From NCBI RefSeq assembly GCF_000719705.1, contig NZ_JOHO01000009.1, positions 121,542 through 185,541 of the forward strand: a stretch of DNA of 64,000 nt. Direction: 5' to 3'. This DNA is from Streptomyces sp. NRRL S-350 (GTDB lineage: Bacteria > Actinomycetota > Actinomycetes > Streptomycetales > Streptomycetaceae). Under the pieces are notes generated by a model that saw nothing but the letters and a program-made list of their open reading frames with translations, was not told where the DNA came from and made no database searches. The first letter of the stretch is position 1. Every line of letters starts with the position of its first letter. Positions 44,483-56,107 of this stretch are shown in pieces. Both the position numbers and the translations under genes were made by a program.

Positions 44483-47152
44483 GTGAAGGCAATCCGCAGA
44501 TTCACCGTCCGCACCGTCCTGCCCGAACAACTCCAGCCGCTGCACGAGCTGGCCCTCAACCTGCGCTGGTCCTGGCACCCCGAGACCAGGGACCTGTTCC
44601 GGTCCGTGGACCCGGAGGTCTGGGCCGCGACCGGGGAGGACCCGGTGCGGCTGCTCGGGGAGGTCCCGGCCGGCCGGCTCGCCGCACTCTCCACCGACCG
44701 CCGGTTCCTGCGCAGACTCGGCGACCTCGCCGACGACCTGCGCGACTACCTGACCGGCCCGCGCTGGTACCAGGCCCGCCGGCAGGAGACCGAGGCCGCC
44801 CCGCTGCCCGCCGCGATCGCCTACTTCTCGCCCGAGTACGGCATCGCCGCCGCCCTGCCCCAGTACTCCGGCGGGCTCGGCATCCTGGCCGGCGACCACC
44901 TCAAGGCCGCCAGCGACCTCGGCGTCCCGGTCATCGGCGTCGGCCTGTTCTACCGGCACGGCTACTTCCGGCAGTCCCTGAGCCGGGACGGCTGGCAACA
45001 GGAGCGCTACCCGCTGCTCGACCCGGACGAGCTCGCGGTCAGCCCGCTGCGGGAGGCCGACGGCACCCCCAGCCGGGTCGACCTCGCCCTGCCCGGCGGC
45101 CGGACCCTGGCCGCGCGGATCTGGAAGGCCCAGGTCGGCAGGGTGCCGCTGCTGCTGCTCGACTCCGACATCGAGGCCAACTCCCCGGCCGAACGCGACA
45201 TCACCGACCGGCTGTACGGCGGCGGCAGCGAGCACCGGCTGCTGCAGGAGATGCTGCTCGGCATCGGCGGGGTCCGGGCGGTGCGCGCCTACTGCCGGCT
45301 CACCGGGCACCCCGCCCCCGAGGTCTTCCACACCAACGAGGGCCACGCCGGCTTCCTCGGCGTCGAACGGATCCGCGAGCTGGTCGCCGAGGACGCCGTC
45401 GGCCTCGACTTCGCCGCCGCCCTGGAGTCCGTCCGGGCCGGCACCCTGTTCACCACCCACACGCCCGTCCCCGCCGGCATCGACCGCTTCGACCGCGAAC
45501 TGGTCGCCCGGCACTTCGGCGGGGACGCCGCGCTGCCCGGCGTCCCCGTCGACCAGGTGCTCGCGCTCGGCGCCGAGACCTGGCGCGGCGGGGATCCGAA
45601 ACTGTTCAACATGGCCGCCATGGGCCTGCGGCTGGCCCAGCGCGCCAACGGGGTCTCCACCCTGCACGGCGAGGTCAGCCGCTCGATGTTCCACGGCCTC
45701 TGGCCCGGCTTCGACCCCTCCGAGGTGCCGATCACCTCGGTCACCAACGGCGTGCACGCCGCCACCTGGATCGACCCGGCAGTGGTCCGGCTCGGTGCCG
45801 CCGAGATCGGCGCCGAGCGGGCCGAGGAGGCGATGACCACCGGTGAGGTCACCCGCTGGACCGGCCTGGAGGCGATCGGCAACGCCGAGATCTGGGACCT
45901 GCGCCGCAGCCTGCGCGCCCAGTTGGTGGACGAGGCCCGCCGCCGGCTGCGCGCCTCCTGGCGCCAGCGCGGGGCCGGCGAGGCCGAACTCGGCTGGGTC
46001 TCCTCGGTGCTCGACCCCGACGTGCTCACCATCGGCTTCGCCCGCCGGGTGCCCTCCTACAAGCGGCTCACCCTGATGCTGCGCGACCAGGAGCGGCTGC
46101 GCGCCCTGCTGCTGCACCCCACCCGGCCGGTGCAGATCGTGGTGGCCGGCAAGGCCCACCCGGCCGACGACGGCGGCAAGCGGCTGATCCAGCAGATGGT
46201 CGCCTTCGCCGACGACCCGGCCGTCCGGCACCGGATCGTCTTCCTGCCGGACTACGACATGGCGATGGCCCAGCACCTCTACCCGGGCTGCGACGTCTGG
46301 CTGAACAACCCGCTGCGCCCACTGGAGGCGTGCGGCACCTCCGGGATGAAGGCCGCGCTCAACGGCTGCCTCAACCTGTCCGTCCTGGACGGCTGGTGGG
46401 ACGAGTGGTACGACGGCCGCAACGGCTGGGCGATCCCCACCGCCGACGAGAGCGGCGGGGTGCTCGACCCGGACAGCGGCGAGGCCGAGCGGCGGGACGA
46501 CATCGAGGCGGCCGCGCTCTACGACCTGATCGAGGACCAGGTCGCCGCCCGCTTCTACGACCGGGACGCGGACGGGCTGCCGCACCACTGGATCGCCATG
46601 GTCCGGCACACCCTGGTCACCCTCGGGCCGAAGGTGCTGGCGGGCCGGATGGTCCGGGAGTACGTCGAACGGCTGTACGCGCCGGCCGGGCTGGCCCAGC
46701 GGGAGCTGGCGGTGGACCGCAACCGCGGCGCGCGGGAGCTGGCGGTCTGGAAGGCGAAGGTCCGGGAGGCCTGGCCGGCCGTCCGGGTCGAGCACGTCGA
46801 GGCGGACTGCCCGGCCGAGGCCCAGGAGCTGGGCAGTTCGCTGGCGCTGCGGGTGCAGGTGGCGCTCGGCACGCTGCAGCCCGGCGACGTCGAGGTGCAG
46901 GTGGTCTCCGGCCGGGTGGACGAGTCGGACGGCATCTCGGACGCCTGCGTGCTCGCCCTCAAACCCGTCGGCGGGCCCGACCTGGACGGCCGCACCCGCT
47001 ACGAGGGCTCGCTGGAGCTGTGCCGGACCGGCCCGTTCGGCTACACCGTCCGCGTGCTGCCCGCCCACCCGAGGCTGGCCTCCCCGGCCGAGCTGGGGCT
47101 GGTCGCGCTGCCGGCCGAGTCGACCGGGATGGACGCGGGGCTGCTGCGCTGA
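44483..47152 (+). CDS. glgP: Alpha-glucan phosphorylase
   Basis: This 889-residue GT35 enzyme releases glucose 1-phosphate from alpha-glucan. It begins VKAIRRFTVRTVLPEQLQPL, the DUF3417-type head of the actinobacterial clade. It contains FSPEYGIAAALPQYSGGLGILAGDHLK, NEGHAGFL and VTNGVHAATW. The pyridoxal-phosphate lysine region is EACGTSGMKAALNG with LNLSVLDGWWDEW after it. Length is normal for this clade. It starts with GTG 44483, probably leaderless. It is divergent from glgE-treS, the standard arrangement, so synthesis and breakdown of glucan share one control region. Confidence 0.95.
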   Translation: MKAIRRFTVRTVLPEQLQPLHELALNLRWSWHPETRDLFRSVDPEVWAATGEDPVRLLGEVPAGRLAALSTDRRFLRRLGDLADDLRDYLTGPRWYQARRQETEAAPLPAAIAYFSPEYGIAAALPQYSGGLGILAGDHLKAASDLGVPVIGVGLFYRHGYFRQSLSRDGWQQERYPLLDPDELAVSPLREADGTPSRVDLALPGGRTLAARIWKAQVGRVPLLLLDSDIEANSPAERDITDRLYGGGSEHRLLQEMLLGIGGVRAVRAYCRLTGHPAPEVFHTNEGHAGFLGVERIRELVAEDAVGLDFAAALESVRAGTLFTTHTPVPAGIDRFDRELVARHFGGDAALPGVPVDQVLALGAETWRGGDPKLFNMAAMGLRLAQRANGVSTLHGEVSRSMFHGLWPGFDPSEVPITSVTNGVHAATWIDPAVVRLGAAEIGAERAEEAMTTGEVTRWTGLEAIGNAEIWDLRRSLRAQLVDEARRRLRASWRQRGAGEAELGWVSSVLDPDVLTIGFARRVPSYKRLTLMLRDQERLRALLLHPTRPVQIVVAGKAHPADDGGKRLIQQMVAFADDPAVRHRIVFLPDYDMAMAQHLYPGCDVWLNNPLRPLEACGTSGMKAALNGCLNLSVLDGWWDEWYDGRNGWAIPTADESGGVLDPDSGEAERRDDIEAAALYDLIEDQVAARFYDRDADGLPHHWIAMVRHTLVTLGPKVLAGRMVREYVERLYAPAGLAQRELAVDRNRGARELAVWKAKVREAWPAVRVEHVEADCPAEAQELGSSLALRVQVALGTLQPGDVEVQVVSGRVDESDGISDACVLALKPVGGPDLDGRTRYEGSLELCRTGPFGYTVRVLPAHPRLASPAELGLVALPAESTGMDAGLLR

Positions 47153-47169
47153 CGCCGCGGCGGTCCGGG

Positions 47170-47210
47170 CGCCCGAGCGTTCGGGCGTCCGGGCGTCCGG
47201 GCGTCCGGGC
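47170..47210. repeat. 8-bp GC repeats and hairpin after glgP
   Basis: A CGCCCGA / TCGGGCG hairpin (47170-47176 and 47181-47187) runs into three to four copies of CGTCCGGG. It could act as terminator of glgP; the repeats look like slippage products. Confidence 0.45.
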
Positions 47211-47323
47211 GGTCCCGCGGCGGGCGACCGCGCGGGGAGCACCGGAACGCGGGACGGCTGCCGTCCGGAGTGCCACGGACGGCAGCCATCCGGTTGCCCG
47301 GCGTGTCGGGCGGGGGGAGCGTG

Positions 47324-48229
47324 ATGGTCATGATGCGAACCATGCGCGCGGCCGGCCTCGCCGCGCTCTCCGTCGTGCTCCTGGCGTGGCCGGCCCAGGC
47401 CGCCACCACCCCGCTCGCGGCGCCACCGGCGACCGCGCAGCTGTCCGTCGAGCTCTGCCCGCCGCCGGACCCGGTGGTGCCGGGCGAGACCGGGATCCTG
47501 GAGGTGCGGGTCACCAACCGGGGCCCGGCGGCCACCAGCGAGGCGACCCTGGTGGTCGTGCACTTCCCGTCGCCCGGCGTGGTGCAGTCGGCCGAGCCGC
47601 CGGTTGCCCTCACCTACTTCGGTACGGGCAGTTCGTACGGCATCCCGGCCGGCCTGGCGCCGGGGGCGACCGCGGTCGAGCGGCTGGCGCTGTACGTCGC
47701 GCCGATCACCCCGCCGTTCGTCACGATCAGCGGTGACGTCCAGGCCTTCTACCCGGGTGACCCGGACCGGTCCGGCCACACCGCGCCGTACGGCCTCACC
47801 ACCGCCGACACCCGCGCCCACTTCATGGTCGGGGCCTCCTCCGCCTGGTCGGGCGGTCACCCGGTGCCGCAGCCGGGAGACTTCACCGGCAAGCCCGGCG
47901 CGACCGTCGACCTGCCGCTGTGGGTGTACGACGCGGGCCCGTCGTACTCGACGCACCCGGTCGACGTGGCGATCACCACCCCGGAGCACACCGCACTGAC
48001 CGGCGCGGCGCCCCACGGCTGCACGGCGACCGGGGCGCGGACGCTGACCTGCCACTTCCCGGTGGGGCCGCGCTACCACGACGCGATGTTCATCGACCCG
48101 GCCGTGGTGATCGACCCGGCGACCGCCGCCGGACAGGTGCTGCCCGGCGGCACGCTGGACGTGGTGGCCGCGCAGGAGGACTGCCCCTCGCCCGACTGGC
48201 ACACCGTCTACGCGGTCACCGTGGACTGA
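47324..48229 (+). CDS. Secreted protein with DUF11/CARDB-like beta domains
   Basis: This protein of about 301 residues has a signal peptide (MRTMRAAGLAALSVVLLAWP, cleavage after AQA). The mature part is beta-sandwich-like: LEVRVTNRGPAATSEATLVV is the typical opening of a DUF11/CARDB repeat, and a second repeat follows near GATVDLPLWVYDAGPSYSTH. Four cysteines could form disulphides. GTG 47321, ATG 47324 and ATG 47330 are all possible starts behind GGGGGAG. There is no sortase or lipobox motif, so it is probably released or loosely wall-bound. Function is unknown. It converges on the ABC exporter genes. Confidence 0.7.
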   Translation: MVMMRTMRAAGLAALSVVLLAWPAQAATTPLAAPPATAQLSVELCPPPDPVVPGETGILEVRVTNRGPAATSEATLVVVHFPSPGVVQSAEPPVALTYFGTGSSYGIPAGLAPGATAVERLALYVAPITPPFVTISGDVQAFYPGDPDRSGHTAPYGLTTADTRAHFMVGASSAWSGGHPVPQPGDFTGKPGATVDLPLWVYDAGPSYSTHPVDVAITTPEHTALTGAAPHGCTATGARTLTCHFPVGPRYHDAMFIDPAVVIDPATAAGQVLPGGTLDVVAAQEDCPSPDWHTVYAVTVD

Positions 48230-48248
48230 CGGCGCGGGAAGCGTGGCG

Positions 48249-48284
48249 GCCCGCCCGGGTGCGTAACGGCGCACCCGGACGGGC
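48249..48284. terminator. Bidirectional terminator
   Basis: A 9-bp inner stem (48255-48263 and 48270-48278) with a TAACGG loop is extended by a 5-bp outer stem across one mismatch. It lies between convergent genes. Confidence 0.7.
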
Positions 48285-48319
48285 ACATTCACGGGCCGGG
48301 GCGGGGCCCCGGATCGGCT

Positions 48320-50212
48320 CTAGACCAGGCTGTCCCGCCAGGCCCGGTGGAGGGCGGCGAAGCGGCCGGATCCGTCGATCAGCTCCCGCGGGGAGCCGTC
48401 CTCCACGATCCGGCCCTGGTCCATCACCAGGACGCGGTCGGCGATCTCCACGGTGGAGAGCCGGTGCGCGATGATCATCGCAGTCCGGCCGGCCAGCACG
48501 GTGCGCATCGCCCGCTGGACGGCCTGCTCGCCGGGGACGTCCAGGGAGCTGGTGGCCTCGTCCAGGATCAGCACCGCCGGGTCGGCCAGCAGGGCGCGGG
48601 CGAAGGCCACCAGTTGGCGCTGACCGGCCGAGATCCGGCCGCCGCGCTTGCGCACGTCGGTGTCGAAGCCGTCCGGCAGGGCGGCGATGAACCCGTACGC
48701 ACCGATGTCGCGGGCGGCCTGTTCGACCTCCTCGCGGGTGGCGCCGGGGCGGCCGATCGCGATGTTCTCGGCGACGGTGCCGGAGAACAGGAAGGACTCC
48801 TGGGTGACCATCACCACCCCGCGCCGAAGCTCGGGGCCGGGCAGCTCGCGCAGGTCCACGCCGTCCAGCCGGATCCGGCCCTCGGTCGGGTCGTAGAAGC
48901 GGGCCAGCAGCTTGGCGACCGTCGACTTGCCGGCGCCGGTCGCGCCGACCACCGCCACCGTCTGGCCGGCCGGGATCGAAAGGTCGAAGGGCGCCAGCAC
49001 CTCCTTGCCGGTGCGGTACGCGAAGCGGGTCCGCTCGAAGGACACCTCGCGGCCCTTCCCGGCCGCCTGCGGCAGCTCCTTCGGCGCGGCCGGCTCGGCG
49101 ACGGTCGGCTCGTGGGCGAGCAGGCCGGCGATCTTCTCCAGGGCGGCGGCGGCCGACTGGTAGCTGTTCAGGAACATCGCCAGCTGGTCGATCGGGTCGT
49201 AGAGCCGGCGCAGGTAGAGCGCGAACGCGGTGAGCGCGCCCAGCGCCAGCGCGTCCTCGACGACCAGGTAGGCGCCGAACAGCACCACGCCGGTGACCCA
49301 CAGGTTGGCGGTGGCGCGGGAGAGCCCGACGTAGCGGGCGATCTCCAGCAGGCCGTCCGCGGTCGCGGTGGCGGACTGCCGGTTGACCACGGCGAAGGCG
49401 GCGTCGTTGGCCTTCTCGCGGCGGAAGGCCTGCACCGGGCGGATGCCGTTCATCGTCTCGGTGAAGCGGACGATCAGCGACGCGGCCGAGGTGCGGGAGC
49501 GGCGGTAGACCCGGCGCGAGCGGCGGCGGAAGGAGCGGGCGATCAGGCCCAGCGGCACGGCGGACACCAGCGAGACCAGGCCGAGGCGCCAGTCCAGCAC
49601 CAGCAGCAGCACCGAGATGTAGCAGACCGACAGGAAGACGGTCAGCAGCTCCTGCAGGCCTTCGGAGAGCAGCTCGCGCAGCGCGTCGATGTCGCTGGTG
49701 GCCCGGGAGATGATCCGGCCCGAGGTGTACCGCTCGTGGAAGTCCAGGCTCAGCCGCTGGGCGTGCCGGAAGATCCGGCCGCGCAGCTCCAGCAGGATGT
49801 CCTGGTTGACCCGGGCGCTGATCTTGATGAACAGCCACTGCAGGGCCGGGCTGAGCAGCGCGCAGAACAGGTAGGCGGCGACCACCGCGATCAGCGGGCC
49901 GGAGTCGTGCCGGCGCAGCGCCGGGATCGCGCGGTCCATCGCCACCGCGACCAGCAGCGGGCCGGACTGCAGGGCGGCCTGCTGGACCAGGATGACCACC
50001 ATCGCGACGGCGATCCGAGCCCGGTGCGGGCCGAGCAGCGAGCGCAGCAGCGCCCGGGGCGCGCCGGGCGGGACGGGGATGTCCTCCTCGTCGGCCGGCG
50101 GCGGGGGCAGCAGGTCCTCGGCGTCGGCGCCGGCCCCGGCCTTCGTCGGGTCGGCAGCCGTCGGTCCGGCAGCCGTCGGTCCGGCGGCCGTCGCTTCGGT
50201 GGTCGTGGTCAC
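48320..50212 (-). CDS. ABC exporter half-transporter, catalytic partner
   Basis: This 630-residue type IV exporter half has a Thr/Ala/Pro-rich head of about 55 residues, six membrane helices (about 65-365) and a C-terminal ATPase. Walker A is VGATGAGKST, the signature is the variant ISAGQRQ, and Walker B with catalytic Glu is VLILDEATSSLD. It starts with GTG 50212, four bases before the stop of its partner gene. It should pair with the product of 50209-52089, which has a degenerate Walker B, giving a heterodimeric drug or lipid exporter. Confidence 0.9.
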   Translation of the reverse strand: MTTTTEATAAGPTAAGPTAADPTKAGAGADAEDLLPPPPADEEDIPVPPGAPRALLRSLLGPHRARIAVAMVVILVQQAALQSGPLLVAVAMDRAIPALRRHDSGPLIAVVAAYLFCALLSPALQWLFIKISARVNQDILLELRGRIFRHAQRLSLDFHERYTSGRIISRATSDIDALRELLSEGLQELLTVFLSVCYISVLLLVLDWRLGLVSLVSAVPLGLIARSFRRRSRRVYRRSRTSAASLIVRFTETMNGIRPVQAFRREKANDAAFAVVNRQSATATADGLLEIARYVGLSRATANLWVTGVVLFGAYLVVEDALALGALTAFALYLRRLYDPIDQLAMFLNSYQSAAAALEKIAGLLAHEPTVAEPAAPKELPQAAGKGREVSFERTRFAYRTGKEVLAPFDLSIPAGQTVAVVGATGAGKSTVAKLLARFYDPTEGRIRLDGVDLRELPGPELRRGVVMVTQESFLFSGTVAENIAIGRPGATREEVEQAARDIGAYGFIAALPDGFDTDVRKRGGRISAGQRQLVAFARALLADPAVLILDEATSSLDVPGEQAVQRAMRTVLAGRTAMIIAHRLSTVEIADRVLVMDQGRIVEDGSPRELIDGSGRFAALHRAWRDSLV

Positions 50213-52089
50213 GGGGCTGCACTTCCTTCGGACACGAGGGCGGCCTCGCCGGACATCAGTTCGCGGTAGTGGGCGCAGTCGCGCAGCAGCTCCTGGTGGG
50301 TGCCGACGGCCTCGATCCGGCCGTCCGCCAGGACGGCGACCCGGTCGGCGAGCAGCACGGTGCTGGGGCGGTGCGCGACCACCAGGGCGGTGGTGGTGCC
50401 GAGCACGTCGCGCAGGGCGCGCTCGACCAGCGCCTCGGTGTGGACGTCCAGGGCGGAGAGCGGGTCGTCCAGCACCAGGAAGGCCGGGTCGCCGACCACC
50501 GCGCGGGCCAGCGCCAGGCGCTGGCGCTGACCGCCGGACAGGCTCAGCCCCTGCTCGCCGACCTCGGTGTCCACGCCCTCGGGGAGCTTGTCCACGAAGC
50601 CGGCCTGGGCGGTCCCGAGGGCGGAGCGCAGCTGCTCCGCGCTCGCGCCGGGGGCGCCCATCAGGACGTTCTCCCGGACGGTGGCGGAGAACAGCGTGGG
50701 CTCCTCGAAGGCGACCGCGACGATCTCGCGCAGCCGCTCCCGGGGCAGGTCGCGGATGTCCCGGCCGTCCAGCGTGATGGTGCCGGCGGTGACCTCGTAG
50801 AGCCGGGGGAGCAGGGCGGTGAGCGTGGTCTTGCCGCTGCCGGTGGCGCCGACCAGGGCCATCGTCTCGCCGCTGCGGATGTGCAGGTCGATGCCGCTCA
50901 GCAGGTCGGGGCTGCCTTCGGGGGCGTCGGGGTAGCGGAAGCGGACGCCGGTGAACCGGATGCCGTCCCGGGCGGCGGGGGCCGGGCCGGAAGGGGCGGG
51001 GGCCGGGCCGGCGGGGTCGGTGCGCCGGTCCGGCGTGTCGGGCTCGTCCAGCACCTCGAAGAAGCGGTCGGTGGCGGTGGCGGCCTCGTTGGCGTACGCG
51101 AGCAGCCAGCCGAGCGATTCGACCGGCCAGCGCAGTGCGAGCGCGGTGGACAGGAAGGCGACCAGGCTGCCGGCGCTCAGCTCGTCGTGGGCGACCAGGT
51201 ACGCGCCGACGGCGAGGGCGCAGCCGAGGACGACCTCCGGCAGGCCGACGATGACGGCCCAGAGGTTGGCGAGCAGGTGCGCCTTGTGCAGCTCGGTGCG
51301 GCGCAGCTCCTGGGAGCGGGCGCGGAAGCGCTCGGCCATCGAGCGGTGGCGGCCGAAGGCCTTGAGGATCCGGATGCCGAGGACGGACTCCTCGACCACG
51401 GTCGCGAGGTCGCCGTTCTGGTCCTGGGCGCGGCGGGAGGCGCCGGAGTAGCCGGCCTCGAAGCGCCGGGTGAGCAGGAACAGCGGGCCGACGGGGATCA
51501 GGGCGATCAGCGCGAGCCGCCAGTCCTGGGTGAACATCAGCGCCGCGCCGGCCAGGAACATCACCGAGTTGACGATCAGGAAGACCAGCGGGAAGGCCAG
51601 GAACAGCCGCATGGTGTACATGTCGGCGGTGGCCCGGGAGAGCAACTGGCCGGAGCCCCAGCGGTCGTGGAAGGAGACCGGCAGCCGTTGGAGCTTGGCG
51701 AAGAGGTCGCCGCGCATCGCCGTCTCCAGCCCGGCCAGCGGGCGGGCCAGCACCACCCGGCGGGTGTAGAACAGCCCGGCCTCGAAGAGGCCGACGAGCA
51801 GCAGCAGGCCGACCAGCGGCCAGAGGGCGCCCAGGTCGTGCTCGGCGAGCGGGCCGTCCACGATCCGGCCGAGGATCACCGGGACGGCGAGGGTGCTCAG
51901 CATGCCGAGCGTGGCCGCCGTCACCGACACGGCCAGCCGGCCGCGGACGGCGCGGGCGTACGGCCACAGGCGCAGCAGGGAGCGGACCGTGGTGCGGCGC
52001 GGCCCGGTCGGGGGTCCGTCGGTGGGCGGGTTGTCGGTGTCTTGTCGGTTCTCGGCCATCGCGGTGAGGGTAGGCAGAGAACCCGTCAC
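50209..52089 (-). CDS. ABC exporter half-transporter with degenerate Walker B
   Basis: This protein of about 626 residues has six membrane helices and a C-terminal ATPase. Walker A is VGATGSGKTT and the signature is the canonical LSGGQRQ. Walker B reads FLVLDDPLSALD, with Asp where the catalytic Glu is normally found. This is the asymmetric-site pattern known from heterodimeric exporters (one consensus and one degenerate site), and the canonical signature completes the partner's active site. Start is uncertain: GTG 52089 (used here) or ATG 52059, neither with a strong ribosome site. It overlaps the partner gene by four bases. Confidence 0.9.
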   Translation of the reverse strand: MTGSLPTLTAMAENRQDTDNPPTDGPPTGPRRTTVRSLLRLWPYARAVRGRLAVSVTAATLGMLSTLAVPVILGRIVDGPLAEHDLGALWPLVGLLLLVGLFEAGLFYTRRVVLARPLAGLETAMRGDLFAKLQRLPVSFHDRWGSGQLLSRATADMYTMRLFLAFPLVFLIVNSVMFLAGAALMFTQDWRLALIALIPVGPLFLLTRRFEAGYSGASRRAQDQNGDLATVVEESVLGIRILKAFGRHRSMAERFRARSQELRRTELHKAHLLANLWAVIVGLPEVVLGCALAVGAYLVAHDELSAGSLVAFLSTALALRWPVESLGWLLAYANEAATATDRFFEVLDEPDTPDRRTDPAGPAPAPSGPAPAARDGIRFTGVRFRYPDAPEGSPDLLSGIDLHIRSGETMALVGATGSGKTTLTALLPRLYEVTAGTITLDGRDIRDLPRERLREIVAVAFEEPTLFSATVRENVLMGAPGASAEQLRSALGTAQAGFVDKLPEGVDTEVGEQGLSLSGGQRQRLALARAVVGDPAFLVLDDPLSALDVHTEALVERALRDVLGTTTALVVAHRPSTVLLADRVAVLADGRIEAVGTHQELLRDCAHYRELMSGEAALVSEGSAAP

Positions 52090-52141
52090 TTCTCATCCGG
52101 TTTTTCGCCCCTGTCGGCGGCACCCGGCGAGAACCGGCCAC

Positions 52142-52240
52142 CCGGGCGGGGCGTGCGCCCGCGTGCCGTGCGCCCGTGCGTCCGTACGTGTGCCCGTCCG
52201 TGCGCCCGTACGTGTGCCCGCCCGTGCGTTCGCGCGTCCG
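52142..52240. repeat. Alternating pyrimidine-purine CGTGYG-type low-complexity repeat
   Basis: Imperfect repeats of GTGCGYCCGTACGTGTGCCCG fill the gap between the exporter genes and the glgX stop codon. CGTACGTGTGCCCG occurs twice. Long alternating CpG/TpG tracts can adopt Z-DNA. No gene is present. Confidence 0.6.
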
Positions 52241-54463
<2,223 letters not shown>

Positions 54464-54674
54464 GGCCGTACCCTCCCTGGGCGGGGTGTCCCGGACCCCG
54501 TTCACTTCCTCTTTCCCGGATTGCGCAGCCCGGAAGCCGCTGAACGGGGGCTTACCGGCGGATGGCGGGCAGGCGCCCGGCGGTGGATGGCGGGATTCCG
54601 GGGGCGCCGCGTGTCCCCGGGGCGACGGGAATCGTTGTCCGGGGCGTCGGACGTGAACAGTGGGAGGCCCCGGG

Positions 54675-55907
54675 ATGCGGCGCCGAGGACGGGTGTGGGC
54701 GCGGGGCGCGGCGGCGGTGGCCTGCTGTCTGGCGGTCCTCACCGGGTGCGGCAGCGGCGGCTCCCCGGCCGTGCCCGCCGGGGACGCGGCCGGGGCGGGG
54801 GCGGTCGCCGCGCCGCCGCAGTCGTCCCGGGCGGTGCTCACCGCGCTGCCGGCCGACGGCGCGGTGGACGTGCAGCCGGAGGGCGCGGTCCGGGTGGGCG
54901 CCGCGCAGGGCCGGCTGGTCTCCGTCCGCCTGGCCGACGCCAAGGGCGCCGAGGTGCCCGGCACGATCGCCCCGGACGGCGCCGCCTGGGCTCCCGACGG
55001 CCCGCTGCCGCTCGGCACCGCGTTCACCCTGGACTCCGTGGCCGAGGACGACCAGGGCCAGAAGGCGGCCCTGCACTCGGCGTTCTCGACCGTCGCCCGG
55101 GCACACACCTTCGTCGCCTTCTTCACCCCGGAGGACGGCTCCACCGTCGGCGTCGGCATGCCGGTCTCGCTGCGCTTCAGCCGCCCCATCGCCGACCGGG
55201 CGGCCGTGGAGAAGTCTGTCCGGGTCACCGCCGACCCGCCCGTCCCGGTGGCCGCGCACTGGTTCGGCGACCAGCGGCTGGACTTCCGCCCGCAGCAGTA
55301 CTGGGCGGCCGGCACCAAGGTGGCGGTGGTGCTGCGGCTGAAGGACGTGCAGGGCGCGCCGGGCGAGTTCGGCACCCAGAGCCGGGACCTGCACTTCACC
55401 GTCGGCCGGGCGCAGGTCTCCACCGTGGACCTGGACGCGCACACCCTGACCGTCCGGGCCGGCCAGGGCGGAAAGGCCGTGCGGGTGCTCAAGGTCTCCG
55501 GCGGCAGCCCCGAGCACTCCACCTACCGGGGGGTGATGGTGGTGTCGGAGAAGTACAAGGTGACCCGGATGAACTCGCAGACCGTCGGCATGGGCGACGA
55601 GTACGACATCAAGGACGTGCCGCACGCGATGCGGCTGACCACGTCCGGCACCTTCCTCCACGGCAACTACTGGGCCGACCCGGCGGTGTTCGGCAGCGCC
55701 AACACCAGCCACGGCTGCATCGGCCTGGCCGACGCCAAGGGCGGGACGAGCAAGGACACCCCCGCGGGCTGGCTGTTCGAGCACACCATCCCGGGGGACG
55801 TGGTGGAGGTGAAGGCCTCGGCAGGGGACTTCGTGCCCCCGCAGAACGGCTTCAACGGCTGGAACCTGCCGTGGGACCAGTGGCTGGCCGGGAGCGCCCT
55901 GCGGTAG
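54675..55907 (+). CDS. Lipoprotein L,D-transpeptidase (YkuD), copy 1
   Basis: This 410-residue lipoprotein forms 3-3 crosslinks in peptidoglycan or attaches proteins to it. The signal peptide ends in the lipobox LTGC (residues about 22-25). Two Ig-like domains follow (from VDVQPEGAVRV), then a YkuD catalytic domain. The active cysteine is in SHGCIGLADAKGG, with a His upstream in FLHGNYW. The end is GWNLPWDQW. ATG 54675 has GGGAGG seven bases upstream. It is the first of three tandem paralogues and diverges from glgX. Confidence 0.92.
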   Translation: MRRRGRVWARGAAAVACCLAVLTGCGSGGSPAVPAGDAAGAGAVAAPPQSSRAVLTALPADGAVDVQPEGAVRVGAAQGRLVSVRLADAKGAEVPGTIAPDGAAWAPDGPLPLGTAFTLDSVAEDDQGQKAALHSAFSTVARAHTFVAFFTPEDGSTVGVGMPVSLRFSRPIADRAAVEKSVRVTADPPVPVAAHWFGDQRLDFRPQQYWAAGTKVAVVLRLKDVQGAPGEFGTQSRDLHFTVGRAQVSTVDLDAHTLTVRAGQGGKAVRVLKVSGGSPEHSTYRGVMVVSEKYKVTRMNSQTVGMGDEYDIKDVPHAMRLTTSGTFLHGNYWADPAVFGSANTSHGCIGLADAKGGTSKDTPAGWLFEHTIPGDVVEVKASAGDFVPPQNGFNGWNLPWDQWLAGSALR

Positions 55908-56107
55908 CCACGGGCGCCCGCGCCGCCTTCACGTCCGGTTCACCCCGGCTTCACCCGGTTCCGCCCGGGCACCCGTGCGAACTCGTTCGAACGGCCCGGT
56001 TATCCTGCTCCGGCGCGTCCGCAGCCCGGCACGAAAGATCCACGTCCGGTGCAACTCATGGCGGCACTCAACGCGTCAACTGAGTGGATACCGGGAGGGG
56101 AGAAACC

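Noticed and set aside
55910..55980. GGTTCACCCCGG resembling a tRNA T-loop
   Set aside because: No matching acceptor, D or anticodon arms surround it.
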